64,000 nucleotides of DNA from Paenibacillus oralis (GTDB lineage Bacteria > Bacillota > Bacilli > Paenibacillales > Paenibacillaceae), in the NCBI RefSeq assembly GCF_003863965.1, contig NZ_RRCN01000001.1, positions 5,728,278 through 5,792,277 of the forward strand. The letters run 5' to 3'. Position numbers and translations under genes: made by a program. Each line of letters starts with the position of its first letter. Positions within the stretch are counted from its first letter, which is position 1. The notes below the pieces were generated by a model. The model made no database searches. It had not been told where the DNA came from and saw only the letters and a program-made list of their open reading frames with translations. Of this stretch, positions 62,325 through 64,000 are shown piece by piece.

Positions 62325-62381
62325 TTCTTCTCATCCCTTCTTGTTCTTCCTGAGCTGATACCTTAGGATCAAGTTGGTTTT

Positions 62382-62402
62382 ATTATAATGTAAACGCTAC
62401 CA
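62382..62402 (-). promoter_or_regulatory. Locus promoter with a cre-like catabolite-repression site
   Basis: TATAAT (complement of 62382-62387) is the -10. TGTAAACGCTACCA (62389-62402) differs from the cre consensus TGWAANCGNTNWCA at one position and covers the promoter spacer. The -35 is weak, consistent with activation by the AraC-type regulator and repression by CcpA. Confidence 0.6.
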
Positions 62403-62521
62403 TTGGAAAACTATAGATTTTTCAGATAAGTGGACATTTCTTAGTTTTTAAATGAAAATATTTTAACCACAACTGGTGCCCCGTATTTCGAAATAAAGCG
62501 TCTCCACAATGTTTTTGAGCT

Positions 62522-62653
62522 TAACGGACCGGAATAACGATAAACGTCCATTTCCCGGATATTTCCCATTGTAACGGAGCCAGACAGCGTTATCGAACTA
62601 AAAATAAGGTCATTTACGCCGATCTGAGGGAATAAGGCCCGCTCGGTCCGTTT
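62522..62653. repeat. TAACGGAC repeat module A (132 bp)
   Basis: The module begins TAACGGACCGG and ends CTCGGTCCGTTT. It shares CATTTCCCGGATATTTCCCATT, ATAAGG and CGCCGATCTGAG blocks with module B in the same order, so it is a diverged direct copy. It has no credible gene. Confidence 0.7.
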
Positions 62654-62692
62654 GCTTGAACCATCCATGTCCACCTCGGTATTTAACAATAC

Positions 62693-62730
62693 AAAAAGTG
62701 CTCTCTTCTTCTTTGCTTGGCGGCATCCTT
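62693..62730 (-). other. Remnant of a 5S rRNA 3' end and terminator
   Basis: TTGCTTGGCGGC (62713-62724) is identical to the 5S end at 63078-63089. The preceding CAAAAAG-GTGCTC-like and TTCT words match the 5S terminator with its left arm removed. Confidence 0.55.
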
Positions 62731-62766
62731 GCTTGAAACTGACCTTCTTCATCATGTGGTAAATTT

Positions 62767-62899
62767 TAACGGACAGGAAAGACCTTATTCGCCCATTTCC
62801 CGGGTATTTCCCATTCTAACGGACTCAGACGACTCTATTAGGCCAAAAATTCGGACTTTGACGCCAATCTGAGTGAAATAAGGTCCGCTCGGTCCGTTA
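62767..62899. repeat. TAACGGAC repeat module B (133 bp)
   Basis: The module runs from TAACGGACAGG to CTCGGTCCGTTAG, parallel to module A. A further GTCCGTTA lies at 62942-62949. The 62900-63043 rest of the gap shows no gene. Confidence 0.7.
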
Positions 62900-63043
62900 G
62901 AATTTCTAACCCCTCATTTTGGAGCAAATAACGTCGCTCATGTCCGTTAGCCTCCTCCGTTAAGTTTCCCCTCTCCATCCCCCAGTGTCCGCAATAACGT
63001 AATATCCGTTTCATCACGCTGTAACATTTCCGATAATGCAAAA

Positions 63044-63069
63044 AGCACCGCCGAGTTATCAGCGGTGCT
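63044..63069 (-). terminator. Terminator of the rRNA operon
   Basis: AGCACCGC / GCGGTGCT, 8 bp with a 10-nt loop, is followed on the minus strand by TTTTTGCATT. It lies about 10 nt beyond 5S. Confidence 0.78.
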
Positions 63070-63079
63070 CTTCTATCTT

Positions 63080-63196
63080 GCTTGGCGGCGTCCTACTCTC
63101 CCAGGACCCTTCGGTCCAAGTACCATCGGCGCTGGAGGGCTTAACGGCCGTGTTCGGGATGGGTACGCGTGGAACCCCTCCGCCATCGCCACCAAA
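63080..63196 (-). rRNA. rrf: 5S ribosomal RNA
   Basis: The minus strand starts TTTGGTGGCGATGGCGGAGG, contains CCGAACACGG and GTACTTGG-type conserved parts, and ends AGAGTAGGACGCCGCC. Length is about 117 nt. The 3' end forms the closing helix with the 5' end. It is the last gene of the operon. Confidence 0.95.
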
Positions 63197-63320
63197 CGAT
63201 TTTCAAGGTATTAATCCTTGAAAACTGGATACGAAACAAATTTGCGTTTGCCTTTCCGGGCCCCGCCAAAGTAATCGGACTCAGCTTCGAAGCTTTACGT
63301 CACTTTGGTGGGTAGAGTTT
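63197..63320 (-). other. 23S-5S spacer with a processing-type hairpin
   Basis: The 124-nt spacer has no tRNA. CCCGCCAAAGT (63262-63272) pairs with ACTTTGGTGGG (63302-63312) around an AGCTTCGAAGCT palindrome, a probable rRNA-processing stem. Confidence 0.6.

Positions 63321-64000
<680 letters not shown>

Noticed and set aside
62441..62755. 104-codon minus-strand frame next to the rRNA operon
   Set aside because: It reads through repeat module A and the 5S remnant, has no good ribosome site and resembles no protein family.

Overview
The window looks like chromosomal DNA of a spore-forming Bacillota, most likely a Paenibacillus or close relative. The evidence is two sporulation genes (cotE, spoVK), Bacillus-type gene order (cotE-mutS-mutL-miaA-hfq and spoVK-hflX-ynbB-glnR-glnA, with yneA/lexA alongside), strong GGAGG ribosome binding sites with several TTG/GTG starts, moderately high GC, and a YesMN-type sugar-uptake locus. 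Species identity is inference. Nearly everything left of 38.7 kb is on the minus strand; lexA is the exception.

Region by region. 0-11.2 kb: start of a Ser/Thr kinase, a cREC-THUMP-RrmJ-type methyltransferase fusion, a base-excision repair pair (Fpg/Nei-like plus Nfo), a HAD phosphatase, RNase Z, cobalamin methionine synthase, a FixH-like lipoprotein, a second HAD hydrolase and two small conserved proteins. 11.4-12.9 kb: divergent yneA/lexA SOS locus with five LexA-type boxes. 13.4-18.9 kb: spoVK-hflX-ynbB-glnR-glnA, with a GlnR box filling the spacer of the glnR promoter. 19-23.1 kb: YdcF, DUF402 phosphatase and PBP1A. 23.3-32.5 kb: cotE, an amidoligase-like protein, mutS, mutL, an RsmJ-like methyltransferase, miaA and hfq. 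32.6-36.7 kb: a DUF939 membrane protein and a SsuABC/YtlACD-like importer with a MITE-like repeat between its genes. 37-40.9 kb: carboxypeptidase M32, an IscA-like protein, beta-carbonic anhydrase and a PatB-type C-S lyase.

41-46.6 kb is disturbed: an IS110-family element with long non-coding ends, a frameshifted glyoxalase-like gene, a palindromic repeat cluster, and a P450 BM3-like fusion broken by one frameshift. 46.8-52 kb holds a divergent MocR regulator/EamA exporter pair, a nitroreductase, an SRPBCC protein and a WYL regulator. 52.2-62.3 kb is a complete sugar-utilisation locus on the minus strand: solute-binding lipoprotein, two permeases, AraC-type response regulator, YesM-type kinase, and a large secreted DUF5695-like protein of unknown activity with a C-terminal discoidin-like module. 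A catabolite-repression-like site sits at its promoter. The right edge is the 3' end of an rRNA operon (23S, 5S). Beyond its terminator are two 132-133 bp repeat modules around a remnant of a 5S 3' end.

A recurrent theme is intergenic repeats. At least five visibly different families fill the gaps: A/T-rich CGCTATTT units, GTTCAAAAAGTC-ended elements, ATTGGA..TCCAAT palindromes, TGCAAAAGTGCA palindromes and TAACGGAC modules. No CRISPR array or tRNA gene was recognised.
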